NCBI GenBank assembly: GCA_963710815.1
Contig: CAVQCA010000076.1
Span: forward strand, 62,001 to 126,000
Direction of reading: 5' to 3'
From: CAVQCA01 sp963710815
GTDB lineage: Bacteria > Pseudomonadota > Gammaproteobacteria > UBA9214
DNA length: 64,000 nt
Shown piece after piece: positions 63,562 through 64,000 of this stretch; position 1 is the first letter of the stretch, and every line of letters begins with the position of its first letter. The position numbers were made by a program, and so were the translations under genes. The notes beneath the pieces are model-generated. The model did not search any database. It was not told where the DNA came from and saw only the letters and a program-made list of their open reading frames with translations.

Positions 63562-64000
63562 ATGATACGCTTAATCGACCGCTACCTGCTAAGGGAAATC
63601 CTGCTCAGCTGGCTGGCGATCACGCTGGTTTTGTGGCTGATCATGATCAGCCATCGCATGGTGGACTACCTGGCCCAGGCGGCGACCGGTGAATTGCCGG
63701 GTGATGTGATTTTCATTCTGCTGGGGGTGAAATCGCTCTGGTTGCTTGTCTACGTCATGCCGTTTTCACTGGCGCTGGGCGTTGTGACCGGTCTGGGGAG
63801 GCTCTATCGCGATAATGAAATGACGGTACTGGCCGCCTGTGGCGTTGGTCCGGGCCGCATCTATCCCCCGTTGATGGGCATGGCGGTCGTGGTAGCCCTT
63901 CTGCTCGGATGGATGGCGCTGTATCTCACCCCCGGAGTGGTGGCCTACGGTGAACGCACTACCCAGCGAGCGGAACAGCAGGCTCAGGTTTCAATGCTCG
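63562..64000 (+). CDS. lptF: LPS export ABC transporter permease LptF, N-terminal part
   Basis: Inner-membrane permease of the LptB2FG lipopolysaccharide extractor; 146 codons visible before the window ends. IRLIDRYLLREILLSWLAIT is the diagnostic start. Three transmembrane segments follow (LVLWLIMISH, LLGVKSLWLLVYVMPFSLAL, PPLMGMAVVVALLLGWMAL), with the coupling segment GRLYRDNEMTVLAACGVG between the second and third. Divergent from pepA. Confidence 0.92.
   Translation, partial: MIRLIDRYLLREILLSWLAITLVLWLIMISHRMVDYLAQAATGELPGDVIFILLGVKSLWLLVYVMPFSLALGVVTGLGRLYRDNEMTVLAACGVGPGRIYPPLMGMAVVVALLLGWMALYLTPGVVAYGERTTQRAEQQAQVSML

Overview
The window reads as GC-rich chromosome of a sulfur-oxidising, multihaem-cytochrome-bearing gammaproteobacterium. 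The evidence is a sox thiosulfate-oxidation operon, an MtrCAB-type outer-membrane electron conduit, and gammaproteobacterial gene orders: bepA-tusA-perM/bcp-gcvR-dapA-bamC, glyA-nrdR-ribD-ribE-ribBA-ribH-nusB-thiL, and valS-holC-pepA/lptF. No rRNA, tRNA, CRISPR array, intact IS element or phage gene was seen.

Layout. (1) 1-4.3 kb, minus strand: an OmcA/MtrC-like decahaem lipoprotein, a half-size MtrA-like cytochrome, a decahaem MtrA/DmsE and the first codons of MtrB. A divergent NapC/CymA-like quinol-linked tetrahaem protein and a protoporphyrinogen oxidase follow. (2) 7.2-11.6 kb, minus: soxK-X-Y-Z-A, a terminator, then soxB. (3) 11.8-26 kb: bepA, tusA, an inserted block (two divergent FadL-type porins, one decayed; a CysB-like LysR regulator; a small unknown gene), then perM, bcp, gcvR, dapA, bamC and purL. 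(4) 26.2-28.9 kb, minus: an uncharacterised membrane module of two DUF1538 proteins, a P-II-like protein, a CBS-pair protein and a 37-residue membrane peptide. (5) 29-48 kb: a SPOR protein, ettA, an HDAC-like deacylase, the glyA/nrdR/riboflavin/nusB/thiL run, a glutamine amidotransferase, a retropepsin-like protease, folE2, ispA-xseB, a rubrerythrin / CCG Fe-S protein / DUF3501 cluster, and a CNP1-like protein. (6) 48.6-52.7 kb: topoisomerase IV (parE, parC). (7) 53.1-57.7 kb: a complete DSF quorum-sensing set (rpfF converging on rpfG-rpfC), with rpfF and rpfC clearly AT-rich against the surroundings. (8) 58-64 kb: DUF2970, valS, an unknown gene, holC, pepA and the start of lptF.

How the parts fit (inference). 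Thiosulfate electrons enter c-type cytochromes through SoxXA. The Mtr proteins and NapC-like protein could link the quinone pool and periplasm to extracellular acceptors or donors. The DSF system could control surface or biofilm behaviour through RpfG c-di-GMP hydrolysis.

Two cautions. First, seven genes carry single-base frameshifts, several in homopolymers and several in essential single-copy genes (nusB, parC, ettA, thiL). Most are probably assembly indels; only the second FadL gene shows further decay. Second, at least five short inverted-repeat (MITE-like) elements from several families sit in intergenic gaps.
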